A program made the translations under genes and the position numbers. Below are positions 1 to 12,720 of a stretch of 64,000 nt of DNA, piece by piece. Source of the stretch: Dysidea avara (taxonomy: Eukaryota; Porifera; Demospongiae; Dictyoceratida; Dysideidae). Below the pieces are notes generated by a model. It saw nothing but the letters and a program-made list of their open reading frames with translations. It did not search any database and was not told the DNA's origin. Location of the stretch: NCBI RefSeq assembly GCF_963678975.1, contig NC_089276.1, positions 30,806,472 to 30,870,471 of the forward strand, read 5' to 3'. Numbering within the stretch: the first letter of the stretch is position 1; each line of letters opens with the position of its first letter.

Positions 1-83
1 CATCCATAAAACTGCTGTATAGCTGATTTTATGGAGTTTCAGTACAGCAGGGGGATTGACATTGGTATATTCACGGTCCTTAC

Positions 84-960
84 CAGGGGTGGATCTAGGA
101 TTTATGAAAGGGGGGGGCTAACTCAAGGTACTAATCTCTTGGGTAGAGGTGTGCAAAGCACACTTCCCAGCATGTGAAGCATGCTGGAACTAGGGGGGTC
201 TGGGGGCATGCCCCCCCAGGAAAATTTTGAAAAATAGATGCTAAAATACTGCAATTTGGAGACATTTTCACATAAAATTCATAATATTTTCTGCCTGTAG
301 ATATTTTATATACTGCCTTTAGATTATAGGTATGGCTCTCTGAAGCATTTTGTTAATGGAAAAGTTTGGGTAGGTACAGACAACCAAGTACATGATGCAC
401 CCCTCTCACAATTGCACAACACTGAACAGGTGCATGTTAGAATAATAATGTTGAAAGTGGAAAATTTTGAAATTTGAACAATACAAGATTGAATCTGAGA
501 GCATTTTCACTGAAAATTGTGTACTTGAATTAAGTATTACCATACATATTAACTACACAAGTAGATGAATGAAACCTTTTAAACAGACCAATGCACTTCA
601 TTGTATGTATGGGTGCAGGAAAAATTCCATAACAGAGCCAACTACATGTTTCCAGTGAATGTTCTATTAGAGTAGTTAGCTGACTGCTCTATTAGATTAT
701 CTCGATCTTGTACACTCCAATGCTGATCCGGGTCCTTGTTGCATAAATTTTAGCATAAATCCACTGATAATACTATGGAAAGATGTTTATAAGGTGGTTT
801 TATGAGTATTTGTATTATTAGTGATCATATAATTATGCTAAGACAAAATTTCATTGTAATCCTCAGCATATTGATCAAGTAAATCCTAAATATGAAGGGG
901 GGGGGGGCTTCAGCCCCCAAAGCCCCCTCCCCCCCCCCCCCCCCCCTGGATCCGCCCCTG
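84..960. mobile_element. Non-autonomous DNA transposon, hAT-like, 877 bp
   Basis: The ends carry matching terminal inverted repeats of the form CAGGGGYGGATCYAGG: left at 84-99, right in reverse complement at 945-960. The 5 bp CTTAC lies immediately outside both ends (79-83 and 961-965), consistent with a target-site duplication. G/C homopolymer tracts (112-118, 189-225, 897-946) sit just inside the ends. No transposase reading frame is present, so it would depend on an autonomous relative. The short ORFs at its right end read through the G/C tracts and are not genes. The hAT assignment rests on TIR style and a 5 bp duplication as in the hAT5 group; the boundaries are clear from the sequence. 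Confidence 0.72.
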
Positions 961-1113
961 CTTACCTTGGGTTGCAAGAATGCATCTCCTATCAACCAAT
1001 TGCAACTGGTAGTTATTGTCAAACAGTCGTGCACAGCTCAGACAGTAGGCTTCCCCTTATACAGTACTTTGAGAGGACATGATGTCCTACCAAATCCATT
1101 TACGTTGGAAAAT

Positions 1114-1482
1114 GGCCAATTTGTCTAGCACTGTGAAAAAGGTGGGATATAATATGGTATTTCCAGTGGCTTATTGAATACAAATAAGCCTTAATATAAA
1201 CCCTGTATTATACTCATGTTATAGTTTAGTATAATGCATACTATACTATTACATATATGGTTTCAGTTTATTTACCACATTACCTGAAATATCTTATATC
1301 TAGTATAATGCCCACACTATACCATCACATATATGGTTTCAGTATGTTTAACACATTAACTAAAGCCTTACATGAGATTGTTAGTATAATACAGGTTATA
1401 CCAAGCTTTTTTGTATTCAATAAGCCACTGGAAATACCATCTTATATCCCTCTTTTTTCACAGTGTAGATGGGCAATTTGTC
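1114..1482. repeat. Foldback/MITE with ~75 bp arms
   Basis: Positions 1114-1190 and 1406-1482 are imperfect inverted copies; both contain GGTATTTCCAGTGGCTTATT or its complement. The ~215 bp loop holds two direct copies of a ~70 bp unit around ATATATGGTTTCAGT (1254-1268 and 1330-1344). There is no convincing coding capacity. The 106-residue open frame at 1257-1577 runs through loop and arm and is not supported as a gene. Confidence 0.65.
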
Positions 1483-1725
1483 AGGCATTTGTCCATTGTC
1501 TGACTGTTATCTACTGTTGTAATTGTAAGGCATTTTCATGCTATTGTTATTGTAGAGTTTCAAAAATTAAATTATAGTTATTAATTGTTAACAATAAGTC
1601 AACTCATAAAGTTGTTGTTATTGTTGTGTACTATTGCTGTTTGTTACTGTTGTTTTTATTCTGTATTATACCCAAGGGCCATGGCATGCAAGAATTAGTT
1701 TGTAAAATGTGTAATCTCTAATAAG

Positions 1726-2594
1726 CAGTGGCGTAGCCAAACCCGGGCAAGCCAGGGCATTGCCCGGGCATCAGACTTCTTTGCCCCACCATCAGCTCCT
1801 AGAGTAATTATAAAGACGTGGGCTGGATAGCTCGAGATTTTGCTAAAGTTACTTAACTAGTCACTGTACAAGAATAAGTATAGCACAACTTATACAACAC
1901 TCACCGTGCCATTTTCGCCGATGGTTTCCTTCTTTTTGGCTAAACAGAGATGGGGTTATCCAAGGGATTTTCCCTACGAGTAACTTGATTGTGCACAAAT
2001 AGAGGAGGCAATAAATAGAAGCAAGATCACGTGATTACTAAAAACCGCGCAGCATTGTGGCAAGGGGTGAAGGACAAAGAATTGGTTTCACTATAGTGGG
2101 CTGGACGGTTTACATTTGGATTAAGTGATCACGGTAGCTATCGGTGTGGTCAAAACTCGGGAGGCAAAGCAGTCTAGATGTATTTGTGAAATTAGCACCC
2201 ATCTATCCGTGTGGATACTGCTCAGTTCAAACGGTATGGAGTACTTGTTCAGTCAGCAATTCTTTTCTTTTTGTTTCTACTTCTCTAGGCTAACAACTGT
2301 AGTGGCAGAGCATAGTCATCACGTGATAGAGCGCCTCGTGCTTTAATTGAAGAATCTTTGTAGTCTGGTATTAAGACACATGTAGCTAGATGTATGTAAT
2401 ATGTTAGAAGGCCAGTAGCTAGCTAGGCGTCTATTAGGTTGATATTAGTTATCTTGCATACAGTAGTGTAGGATGATACATAATGCATTTTTAAAATGTT
2501 ATATTGATGTCCATATGAAGATGGGCATGTGTACGTGTGAATTGGCTTGCCCACCCATTGCCCAGGCATGGCGAAAAGTCTGGCTACGCCACTG
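1726..2594. mobile_element. Non-autonomous hAT transposon, 869 bp, perfect 8 bp TSD
   Basis: TIRs CAGTGGCGTAGCCA at 1726-1739 and its reverse complement at 2581-2594 are flanked by an exact 8 bp duplication, CTAATAAG (1718-1725 and 2595-2602). An 8 bp duplication with CAGTGGCG-type ends is the hallmark of the hAT superfamily. The interior has short frames only (for example 73 codons at 2125-2346) and no recognisable transposase, so this is a non-autonomous or internally deleted copy. Confidence 0.88.
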
Positions 2595-4418
2595 CTAATA
2601 AGTAGTGCTAATTATACTGCAGTGTTAATGGGAAAATTCCTCATTAAACTCTGCTCTGCATAGCTTCAGATTCTTAAGCTGCAGGTACATATATGTACAT
2701 ACACTTTCAGAGATAGTCCGGTAGACTACAGTGTAAGTGGCTTTTTTGGCTGAACCTTGCAATATGGTCTATAGTTTATTTTATGCCACAAAATGTTTCT
2801 CCATACTATGGACTACTCAAAACCACCTGCTGGACCTCTGTCAGCATTGGGATATTAACTCAGGAAATTCTAGTATTTTGATCATTCCATGCTAAATCAT
2901 CAAAGAAATAAAAATAATGTTAACCCACTCTTTTTAAATTTCTTCACAATTGGCACACAGACAGTGTGAGTCAAAGTCATACACCAAGTTTCATCTGATT
3001 CCTTTGATCACACTCCATGTTATGCCAGTTTGCTTCACTGGTATTTTACTGCATTTGTGATTGCACAATATATACTTCTAATATTCAACTATACATTGAA
3101 ACCTGTCCAACTGGATCACTGTATAATAAGGTCACCTGATTTAAACTGACCATTGTGACAGTCTCCTAATTGTGTAATTTGTGTACACAGTGACTTTATC
3201 ACGTTTAATGCAGCCACCTCCTTAATAAGGCAGGCCTGGCAGAGGTGACCAGAATAAACAAGTTCACTACTACCTTTATGCTCAGTGATTAAGTAAATTT
3301 ATACTAGTTAAATTAATGTAATCTCATTAACTAAATGGTTTTAGATACAAGTAAATTGTCTAAGTTCTGTTTTCAATATCAGCTTGACTTTCTGCTTTGA
3401 CCCGAATAGAGCACATGTAAAGTAGTAAATGATGGGATCCATGCCAGAATAGCCAAGCTGCAGACAGAATAGTCAAACTGTGAAGTAAATCATCAAGAAA
3501 TTGCTCCAATAATTAAAATTTCAGCTAGACCAATACTTTTTACTTTTAGTTTATGGCTAACTCTGAATGATACAGTTGTAGTACCACTTCACCCTTTGCA
3601 CAGCTTGACTGTTATGGATTTGTTGTAACCAAACACTGTCCCTGTCTACTACTGCATTTCCTAGAACATCAACTGTATATGTATGTACATGTGCACATTC
3701 AGCATGCACTATTATGAATTATTTGTAAAACCAAATTTGTACTGCATATATATGTGTGTGTATATGGCAGGCTGTTGCTGACCACAATATATGCTGTTGA
3801 TAAATGCCGATAGAGGAAATCATTAGTGGAGCAAATAGGTGGCAGCAGGAAAGACTTTTAAGTCTAATTTTGTTTATGCAATATAATGCGATGGATGCTC
3901 TTAAAGGCTGGATTTGTGTCTTCCACACATAATTCCCAATTGTATGAATAACTTTGTTTCTGAATTTTTTTTTCCTCCAATGTTCTACGTTATGGCTCAC
4001 AGTTGACAATTTCAATAACGTATTTCAAATCTAAATTAAGTTATGAATCATTAAAGCGGTAAAATTTGGTGTGTGGAAGACCCTTCTTGCAAATTTGGTC
4101 ACAAAATGGCTGGTACATTGAGCACTTTTATATCATTGAAAGTTCTCTCTTACATGCCAAACTGTAAAGTTAACAAAATGCTCATGCAAGAGAAGTAGCT
4201 TGTAAGTGTAGGAGAATAGCACATCTTATAAAGAATTTGATTTGATGGCTATTTCAGTGAAAATAACAAAAGGTACAGACAGAAGTGATAGCAGAAGTGA
4301 GTGAGCACAGACATAACTTCAGTACAAAGGGCATGTCATGATCTATTTACTGTACATAAAAAATATTGATTAAGAGGTAGCACACAGTCATACATACGTG
4401 TGTGTGTATCCTATAAAA

Positions 4419-4630
4419 TATAGCTAGAGGTCCTCACAACTCTATTCTGAACACCTTAAGACTCCACTATACTGTTCTTATTGGAAAGTTGTCCTGATCT
4501 CAGCAGCTTCAGAATAGTATTGTGAGAGCTTCTAGCTATATAAAATATGGCTAGAAGCTCTCACAATATTATTCTGAGACCCCACTGTACTGTTTCTACT
4601 GGAAGGTTGTCCTGATCTCAGAGGCTTAAT
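4419..4630. repeat. Direct duplication, ~100 bp unit with an inverted junction
   Basis: A segment containing GTTGTCCTGATCTCAG occurs twice (ending near 4504 and 4621). The preceding CTAGAGGTCCTCACAACTC / CTAGAAGCTCTCACAATA stretches also match. Between the copies, 4510-4540 is the reverse complement of the start of the second copy, so the duplication joins through a small inverted segment. Confidence 0.55.
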
Positions 4631-4934
4631 TGCATGTGTGTTTTATACAAATGGGACCTTAGACAAAATAATATTCCGGTCATCACGGTGTCAACATTTC
4701 AGGGTATATACGGGGTACAAGAGGCAGCTACTGTACTGCATAGATACGACATATATGATGCCCCAAATAAGGCATAATTTCCATTATTTCTTGAAAATAA
4801 GCTAAGTGAGCTAGATGATAGTGGAACAGGTGTGAAGAATCTAAACGCCAGGCAGTTATAAGCATATAGATGAAGAACACACATATGCCATTCACTGTAT
4901 AGTGAGTGCTTTGTGACATACTCCACAAGTATAT

Positions 4935-4970
4935 AGCAAGTACTAGATATTGAGCAAGTACTAGATATTG
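4935..4970. repeat. 18 bp tandem pair
   Basis: The unit AGCAAGTACTAGATATTG is present twice in perfect succession (4935-4952, 4953-4970). Confidence 0.85.
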
Positions 4971-6694
4971 AGCATACATTTGATAATCTACATACATGTA
5001 CATTAACTTCTTTATGTATAAAACTCAAATTCTATCTTTAGCACCAATGTTATGAAACATATTGTAATACTGCACCTGATAAATTGTTTGCACTTCATGG
5101 ACTTTAGCTGGAGAAAGGGTGTATTAACTGAGCTTTTCCACACCAGCAAAACCAAAAATAAAGAGGCAAATCATTATCACCGAGACACTTATTCTATCAT
5201 AATGATTTAGAAGTATTCAACACAAAAAATCCAGAATTAAATTTTCTACCAGAAAACTGTGTTTGTTCTCTCAAGTCTAAAAATAGTGGTAACCATTATA
5301 GTACGGCTTAAGCTGAAACAAACATTCTTTAAAATAAGCAAACTAAAGAAAGTCAAGAGCAAATGTAATTGGGCCTGTGAATATAGGGCATGTGAGCACA
5401 TAAAATTTGCCTACTTTTTGAAATTTATTTGCCCATAACTTTATGTACCAATGTGCTTTGAAAATTTAAGCAGGCATTAAGCAATTGATTTGCTTTATAC
5501 AAGTAGCAGAATGCAAATATTTTACTCCAGTACTGAGATACGTCCTAGGGTGTAGTTTGTGCCCGTAGGGCCTATGACAGTTATTGAGACATACGTAACT
5601 ATGGTATGCATAATGAAGCCTTCAGGGATTTATGGGACCATTTGTTTTTTCTGACATTAATTGTATTACCTCAGATTTGTCATAGATACTACACCCACTA
5701 GTATCTTTGTTAAATGGTCAGATTATCAAACAATTTTGGGTAAAACTGAATCCCACAGAAGCTATTTAGTGAAATTTGTATGGTTGCTATGCAACTAATT
5801 AAACCTGAGTTGCTATGGCAAAATGCCCAAGGCTGACACCTGTCCAGCAGGTGGAATATTATTTTAGGTATACAGGACAATCCAAAACTGTATTAAAATA
5901 AACTATAAACCATTTTACACACTTCACCCTGCTGTCTGCCAGACTAGAAAACTCTGAGGCTAAAATGAGTGAGATGTGTATGCTTATAATTATGTAAGAG
6001 TGGCATCCCTTTCTAATAGATTTTTTCTGTGCCAAGATTGTACTGTATGAATTTGGCAATTTGGTTACCACTTGTATAGGAGGTATTTTATTAATAATAA
6101 ATGTTTTACATTGATTTTAATGATGAGAGAAGTTGGTTTTGTCATGAATTGTAATGCACAATAGAAAACTAGACAGCATTTTTTCTCAACCTACAATTAG
6201 CTACTTTAGATAACCAATTGCAATATTTAAATAAAATTACTCTTTGATAACTGTTTTGAATGAACTGCTAAGGACTGTTACAGGTCTTGTGCAGCTTTTG
6301 TGTATAAGGCTTTATTTGTGCTTAAGTATACCATATGATTCGGAATAATAGGATGATTAAAGGCATAATACATTTTAGAATTATTGGATGTCCACGGGAA
6401 TAATCGGTGGAATTAAAGGGCATGTCTATTCTTGATTAGCTAGAAGAAAGAGTTAAGCTACTAAGAGTGATATATAGCCGACGTAATTATACGAGTGCTG
6501 GCTGAAAATGAGCTGAAAGCCTTTCAAAGATCGATATACTCTAATAGAACGCTCAAATACTCTAATAGAGTAGTCAGATCATGACTAGCTACAGAAACTA
6601 ACTGAGAATTATTTTGGAATAATAGGCTAGACACAAAAATAAAAAAAGAATAATAGGTGAAAATTTTGGGAAATTCTGGAAAGAATAATAGGTA

Positions 6695-6921
6695 AGGTAA
6701 ATGCGGGTATTTCCGGACAGCGCACAATTCCGGACACTTCGTGTATAGCACCCAAGAATGAATCAACTAGAACACACTTTTCGATTTTTATAATCCCTAT
6801 AAGAATAGCTATTCACAGCAGAAATTTCAAGGCAATCCGTTGTTTCGTTCCTCGGCTAGCTTGATAAAGGTACCAAAGTGTCCGGAATTGTACGCTGTCC
6901 GGAAATACCCGCATTTACCTT
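6695..6921. repeat. MITE, 227 bp, ~47 bp terminal inverted repeats
   Basis: The left end AAGGTAAATGCGGGTATTTC (6695-6714) and the right end (6875-6921) are inverted copies running through two CCGGACA blocks. It has no coding capacity. If the element proper starts at GG, the flanking triplets are TAA on the left and TTA on the right, near the TWA target preference of PIF/Harbinger elements; this classification is tentative. Confidence 0.72.
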
Positions 6922-6988
6922 AATATTTTGAACATAATAGGTTCAAGCCTATCTGTTGTACATGTAAATAAGTCAAAAGTGTGTTGTT

Positions 6989-7475
6989 CAATGGCGGATC
7001 CAGCATGGGGAATTTGGGGCAAATGCCCCCCCCCCCCCCCCCCTTCCACCTGTGGAGGAGCTATGTAGCCATGCTCCTGATTAAAATAGCTACTAAACTT
7101 TGTGTCAGGCCAAGATGAGTTTATTAACACATGAAAATATGCACTATTTATTACAAATTCACGTGAAACCAAAACAAACCAGTCAAACTAATTGTAAAAT
7201 TGCCATCCCAGCACCTTCGTGCGTATTAAGCGCCTCTAAAATTAATTATCTCGTTGCTGTTTTCTAGATATTCAGAGCCTTTTAAATAGCCTTTAAGACT
7301 TCACAACCATCCGAAAAGGCCAAAATGACAAAAATCAACTGTAAGACACTACTAAGAGGTGATTATTTGTTGCTTCAAAAATGCAGCACTGAACTAGAGA
7401 ATCTGGCTCTCTCCAACCACCTACAACTTAGCCAGTTTGTGCCCCTCCCCTTGCCAGCTCCTGGATCCGCCCCTG
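6989..7475. mobile_element. hAT-like non-autonomous element remnant
   Basis: The left end contains GGCGGATCCAG (6993-7003) and the right end CTGGATCCGCCCCTG (7461-7475), the same TIR family as the 84-960 element, again with an internal poly-C tract (7026-7042). The first bases of the left TIR are degraded and no clean target duplication is visible. Confidence 0.6.
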
Positions 7476-7549
7476 ATTGTTGATCTATATAGGACTTTTC
7501 CAAGAGGGGGCTAAGTTGGACAGGGACATTTTATAGCTATAGGTAGTTA

Positions 7550-7870
7550 GCCAAACATTTTGTGATGCCAAGGGGTATTGTGAATGCAGAGATTCATTTG
7601 GTATCTGTAGTCAAATACCCCTTGGCATGCCAACACTCTTCTATACTCTTCTTCAGGGGTATTTGACTACAAATACCCCTTGGTATCTGTAGTTAAATAC
7701 CCCTGAAGAAGAGTATACATTAGTGTGCTTTGGGGATCTGGGCTAGGGGAAGAAGAGTATACATTAGTGTGCTTTGGGGATCTGCCTAGGGGATCTGGGC
7801 AGTCCCTGAAGAAGAGTATACATTAGTGTGCTTTGCATAGCATGCCAACCTAGGGGATCTGGGCAGTCAC
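7550..7870. repeat. Local repeat cluster with palindromic CAAATACCCC blocks
   Basis: The block GAAGAAGAGTATACATTAGT followed by GTGCTTTG occurs three times (about 7707, 7750 and 7809). The phrase GGGGTATTTGACTACAAATA and its complement occur several times between 7570 and 7700, giving a nested direct/inverted structure. Nothing coding is seen. It looks like replication-slippage rearrangement of a short repeat. Confidence 0.6.
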
Positions 7871-9303
7871 TGGATCTGGGACATGCCTCTAAGAAAAATA
7901 TGAAAATTAGGCTCTCTAAAATTGACTTTGAGAGCTGAGAGCGTTTTCAGCAGTTTTTTAGACCAATGATGTTATTCATGTAGCTAGTTCAAACATTCTC
8001 ATATATTATACTTACCATTATTAATCATCTTCTAATTTAATCTGTGAAGTGGAAACAGGTATACATGTATCTAAGCAGCAGTGGCTAAAAGTGATGTTGA
8101 TGCTTTTAATGATTGTACACTTTGCTATAGCCTTAAGCATTGAAGAGTAGCTATAGCTGCATCTTGCTAACAAACACCTGATCCATGAATTGCACTGCTT
8201 TTTATAATAGCTATACACTAGTATACAGTATAATGTTTTATTGCATTCTTCTGCCTCTTGTTATAAAGCAATTATGAGCTTTTTAAATTACTGTTGTGAC
8301 AGTTACTTTTTGTCAGAAAATCAATTAAGACTAACCTACAGTAGCTACATCTGTAAAACCATAATAGGGTCATATCAGAAGGTCCCTGGTACAGATTTTA
8401 CAACAGTACATGGCTCAGTAAATTATGGTATTATAGCTACCTTAATAGACTGTTAGCTACCAACACTATACTTTTCTGAGATGGCTGAGTCGGTATAAAA
8501 TCAGTGTCAGCTTTAGGGAACTAAGCCAACTGACTCTTAAGCATAGTTAAACTGAACCATACTTTGATTAAGAATTATACTATGAATAGACAGCACTGCA
8601 TGCAAATAAAACAAACCCATAACTAAAACTTTTGCAAGATGCAACCTACAATTGAACTTTTCTTACTTGAGGAAAAACTTCTGGAGTACACTGTTAAAAT
8701 TCAGGTGTAACCAAAGTACCTTTAGGGGTGTCCAGTTGTATGTTTAAAAACAACTCCCTTCAGGTGTTAGAAAAGGGTGCTGTGGTGACACTTGGAGGGT
8801 GTGAAAGAAGAGTGCTAAGGTGCTGCAAAAAATATAACACCAGAGTGTAATAGTGCTACAAGAGGTGTAAGTAAATCCAGGGTGTGTGGTGGGGTACACT
8901 GCCTTCATTTTAAATTCTGACACTTTCATGGGGGTGGAGCTCCTCCCATCCCTTCATTTTCAGTGATAATTTATTTAGGAAACACCTGTGAAATACGTAC
9001 AGTAATTCAAAATAATTACAAATACACTTACTCGCTTGTCTTTGTACACTTTATATATATATGTAAGTTGTAATTTGTACTTACCAAAGAAACTTTTAAT
9101 TGTGGGATTTCATTCACAAAAACACCCTTGTATAGGTGCAAAAAGTATTCCCATTACACCTTATCAATGAAATATAGTTGCATTGATTATCAATGTCGCC
9201 TATATGCAGAAGTGCAGCACTTCATGCATAGTTCCTTTAGCACAATGAAAAAGCATTTATGCAACTATTGTTTGGAAAACATAGATCCTTTACACCACAT
9301 TAG
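7871..9303. other. No supported gene
   Basis: About 1.4 kb of AT-rich sequence with only short frames. Loose GGTGT-rich repetition is seen at 8700-8900. I see no domain or credible exon. Confidence 0.5.
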
Positions 9304-9540
9304 TGACCAAATTTGACAAAACAAGGCTTCCACACACATCCACTTTTATGACTTTGAAGTACCATAACTCAATGTAGGAGTATGCCATTAGTTTCAAATT
9401 TTGAACTGGTATTTTACTATGCTATGGAAGGACTTTGTGAAAATTGTAGGTCAATAGCTTGCTGAGTAGTCACGTTACAGATGGTTAAAATCAGAAAATT
9501 GGATGTGTGTGTGGAAGCCTTGTTTTGTCAAATTCGGTCA
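9304..9540. repeat. MITE, 237 bp, ~38 bp terminal inverted repeats
   Basis: The left arm begins TGACCAAATTTGACAAAACA (9304) and continues through a GGCTTCCACACACA block; the right arm (9501-9540) is its reverse complement with a few changes. A diverged solo end of the same family lies at about 4066-4107 (GTGTGTGGAAG then AAATTTGGTCACA). There is no coding capacity. Confidence 0.7.
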
Positions 9541-11040
9541 CATATTTATTTAATTTAATTTAGAAGTTTTGAGATAAATGGTTTAGTTTTAAAACCATTG
9601 TAACTTGCCAAGGCACACATATGAAATTTACACCAGAGATACATCAATTTATTACCTTTCAGATACTTGTAGAGTTCCTGCCAAATAAGAAAGAAAATCA
9701 GATGAATTTAATGAGCGAGCTAGCTAGCTCACTACAATAAATGTATATTTGCACATATGTGATGAGCTCTAAATGTGATATGCATAAAATGTACTTAGGT
9801 GAGGTAAATAATGTGTAGGAGATGCTATTTAATGAGGAAAATGTGAACTATCATCTCCTACACACCACATACACCACAGGAGTTCACGTTATGTACAACA
9901 TGTTTAGAGCATATACACATGACACTTTTTATTGTAGCAGAGGTAGAATCATGGCTGCTCACAAAGGGGTGGAAGGTGGGACGTAGAGGAGTGGGAAATA
10001 TAGACCACAATTGAAATCCAGACGTGCATGAGGTTACAAAGCTGTGCTGGCTCCTTAGTGCCTGGTATATATGCAGCAAAATCTATTATCAACACAGAAT
10101 ATGTTGGGCAACTAATTTAAAAATAGGCCATCCACCAATTGTTGTCAACCCAAGACGGTCAACCTTACCAAGGCCAGAAATTGCCATTGAGCTTTTCACA
10201 CCACCTGCACCATTAAAGCCAGCCTCAAGCAGTTTGAGCTCAATACCATGCACTAGTATGGTAATGTGGCTACTCTCTGGTGGCATTTGATTTTGTCAGA
10301 TGTACAATTTGTATCAGTTTTGTAAAATCTGATACTGTTAATAGCTAATCATGGGGCCGGGCCGTTAAATAACTTAGCCCATAAATAAATTGCATTCAAG
10401 TGTTTCTGCCGCACTTCTAAGAGTGTTAGTAATTGTATGCTAATATTACACCCTATCATGAAGCGTTAGACCTCTGTTTGGGGTTTCCAATGAACAATTA
10501 AGGGTGTTTACACATTACATAAGCGGTATTATTTCACTCTATGTAACCACCCATGACCTTATGTAATTGACCCTGAAAATACCACAGCTATACTTACAAA
10601 TTGACAAGCCTTTGCATGTGGTTTCAATTCAATTATTCAGTTTAAGTTTCAATTTCTGTATTTGCATATACATGTGTACATGAATATACAGTAATCATCC
10701 TAATATTATACACATGTATCCTTTTCAGAGCAATTATCATATGAAGTAGTCTAGTGAAGGTAATTGACCCATAAAAACCATGATAGGAGCAGCAGCTGTA
10801 TAACTCTTAATAAGACATAAACAAAAGAAAGAAAGTAACAGGTCAAAGAAAGTGTTACCGCAATATCCTTTAGTAAACTATATATGTCATGTGACAAACC
10901 AAAACAATGCGCATTGTATGCATAACATATTGATATGTATTTGTTACATCTATTTACAACTACATACATAATATGCATTTGTGTGGTCCAATATATACGT
11001 ACCGGGTACGTTTGTGCACACAATTTCTTTCTGCTTAATC
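9541..11040. other. No supported gene; 5' flank of membrane-protein gene
   Basis: A small hairpin-forming pair GTGTAGGAGATG / CATCTCCTACAC brackets 9815-9866. The open frames at 9858-10290 on both strands have no recognisable domain and no matching partner exon. The 300 bp before 11,041 should carry the promoter of the membrane-protein gene, but I cannot identify specific elements. Confidence 0.45.
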
Positions 11041-12720
11041 ATGATGATGGTGTACAAGTGCTATCAATGGATCTTGTTAGTGGCAGCATTACAGAATATT
11101 TGCACTGCTCAAGTGTTAGCTGATTGCAATGAAGCAAGTAAATGCAATGAAATGGATGAATGTATTTTGCAATACACAGAACTGGAGGAATACATTTTAA
11201 GTAACAAAACCATACTTAATAGTCTCACAAAAGCATTTTTTAGAGCTGATAAACCAGTTATAACCAAGTTTCTTAGAATTACGTACAACATGCAAATTTC
11301 TGACCGACACAATGATTCAGAGTATCTAGATGACATCAACACTTGTACTGGTTTTCAAAGTGTTTACATTTGGAGTAAAGCACCGTTTTATCTTCTTGGA
11401 CCAAGACCACTCTTCTTTTTAACCTTGTTTGCTGTAGATGTAGCTGAAATCAGTATTACTATTGCATTACCATGTTTGTGTAAAGATGAAGTTTACAGTT
11501 TGTTATCTCAACTAACATATATGGTAAGGAAAGCATACATGCCCTATTAACTTTTATTGCTATGTACGTGCTTTCTCTTGTATATGCAGATCAAGGTGTA
11601 CTCTGTGCCAGATGGTGTTAGAAATCAACACTTTGTGGATTTCATTAATCCAAATTATTTTCGTGTTAAAGGTAATGATGATGAGAATTACAAAATAATT
11701 CTGACCATATTTAAAGTCTTAATTCCTTATCCAGTAACATCGATGGTGTTATTGATTGCATTGACAGTCCATTACATCTATCCACTAATGTACAAAATTG
11801 TATTCTCTTATGCAACAGCTCAAAACCCGAATTCACAGGATTCCCAACCAGACTCCAGGCAGGGTTCTCCATCTGACTCTAGTGGGGGAGCAACTAGTGA
11901 TGGTGGAAGTAAGGTGGAAGACCAACAAATTAAATTTCTGACTTTGTTATCACTGCTTTTAACCAATGTGACAATGACCATGGCATTGATATGCATCTAT
12001 GTTGCATCTATTGCAAAGCATATCGAATATGGCAATGAAGTTTTGTACAACCAGCCTTTTGGTGATTCAAACAGTGATGACCAAGCCATACCAATAATTC
12101 ATGCAGTTATTTCATTGCTCACAATGTTAGTTTCTCTGATTTTAGTTACGATGATTTACATGGGTAATATCATACACAAGAGAAAGGAGTCAAGACGAGA
12201 TGATTATGAAAAAGTTGGTAGTAATCATCCAGAAGATGAATCCCCATTCCATAAAGCAGTGGCAGTGTCTATTACACTAAATATTATTTATTTAGGAAGC
12301 TATTATTCTCCCTACATGGTAGTGGCTTTTATTCATGATCCAATACGAACCAGTTTAATTTATTTTCTTCTGATATGTGTTGTCATTTGCCTATATTTGT
12401 TTTTTCTTGGTTCAACTAATTTAGTTTATTTATGCTTTAAGGTGTGCATATACAAATGCAAAGGGCATAACAAGCTCGATACAGATTGCTATTACAGATG
12501 CACCTATTGCATTGAAGGCTGGACAGCTGTAATTTCAGCTACATATTTAGCAATTATTATTGTGTACCTTTTCGTATTAGGTAGTTTTGACAGCCTTAAT
12601 CTGTTACAAAGTTTGACACTTCCTTTGATGATATTTTTGTTTTCGTATCTTTTCCTTAAACCATTGTTAAAATCCTTTAAAAGATCACTAAACAATGATA
12701 AAGGAAAAAATGCTCAGTGA
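11041..12720 (+). CDS. Multi-pass membrane protein of unknown family, 537 aa, two exons
   Basis: Exon 1 is 11041-11523 and exon 2 is 11590-12720, joined across a 66 bp phase-0 intron (donor GTAAGG, acceptor TATGCAG). I start at the ATG of 11041 because the N-terminus then reads as a signal peptide (MMMVYK, hydrophobic core WILLVAAL, small residues before QVLA); an in-frame ATG at 10981 would bury it. The next ~120 residues are Cys-containing and probably lumenal or extracellular. About seven to eight hydrophobic helices follow, including segments at LIPYPVTSMVLLIALTVHYI, FLTLLSLLLTNVTMTMALIC, VISLLTMLVSLILVTMIYMG, and a C-terminal LPLMIFLFSYLFLKPLL. A Ser/Gly/Asp-rich hydrophilic loop follows the first helices. 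The tail is short and basic. I recognise no family motif. It is not obviously a GPCR or a channel. The next gene downstream is on the opposite strand. Confidence 0.8.

Larger units (their letters stand above)
2603..6694. other. No supported gene; AT-rich spacer with small repeats
   Basis: About 4 kb without a convincing coding exon on either strand; the open frames are short and AT-rich with no recognisable domain. It contains a half-copy of a MITE end near 4057-4107 (related to the element at 9304-9540), a ~105 bp direct duplication at 4419-4630, an 18 bp tandem pair at 4935-4970, and remnants of an older repeat near 3100-3250. A CTCTAATAGAG-type motif occurs at 6536-6572. Confidence 0.6.

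Noticed and set aside
10089..10286. 65-codon - strand ORF with a Gly-rich sequence
   Set aside because: No recognisable domain, no start context or adjacent exons; the opposite strand is equally open.
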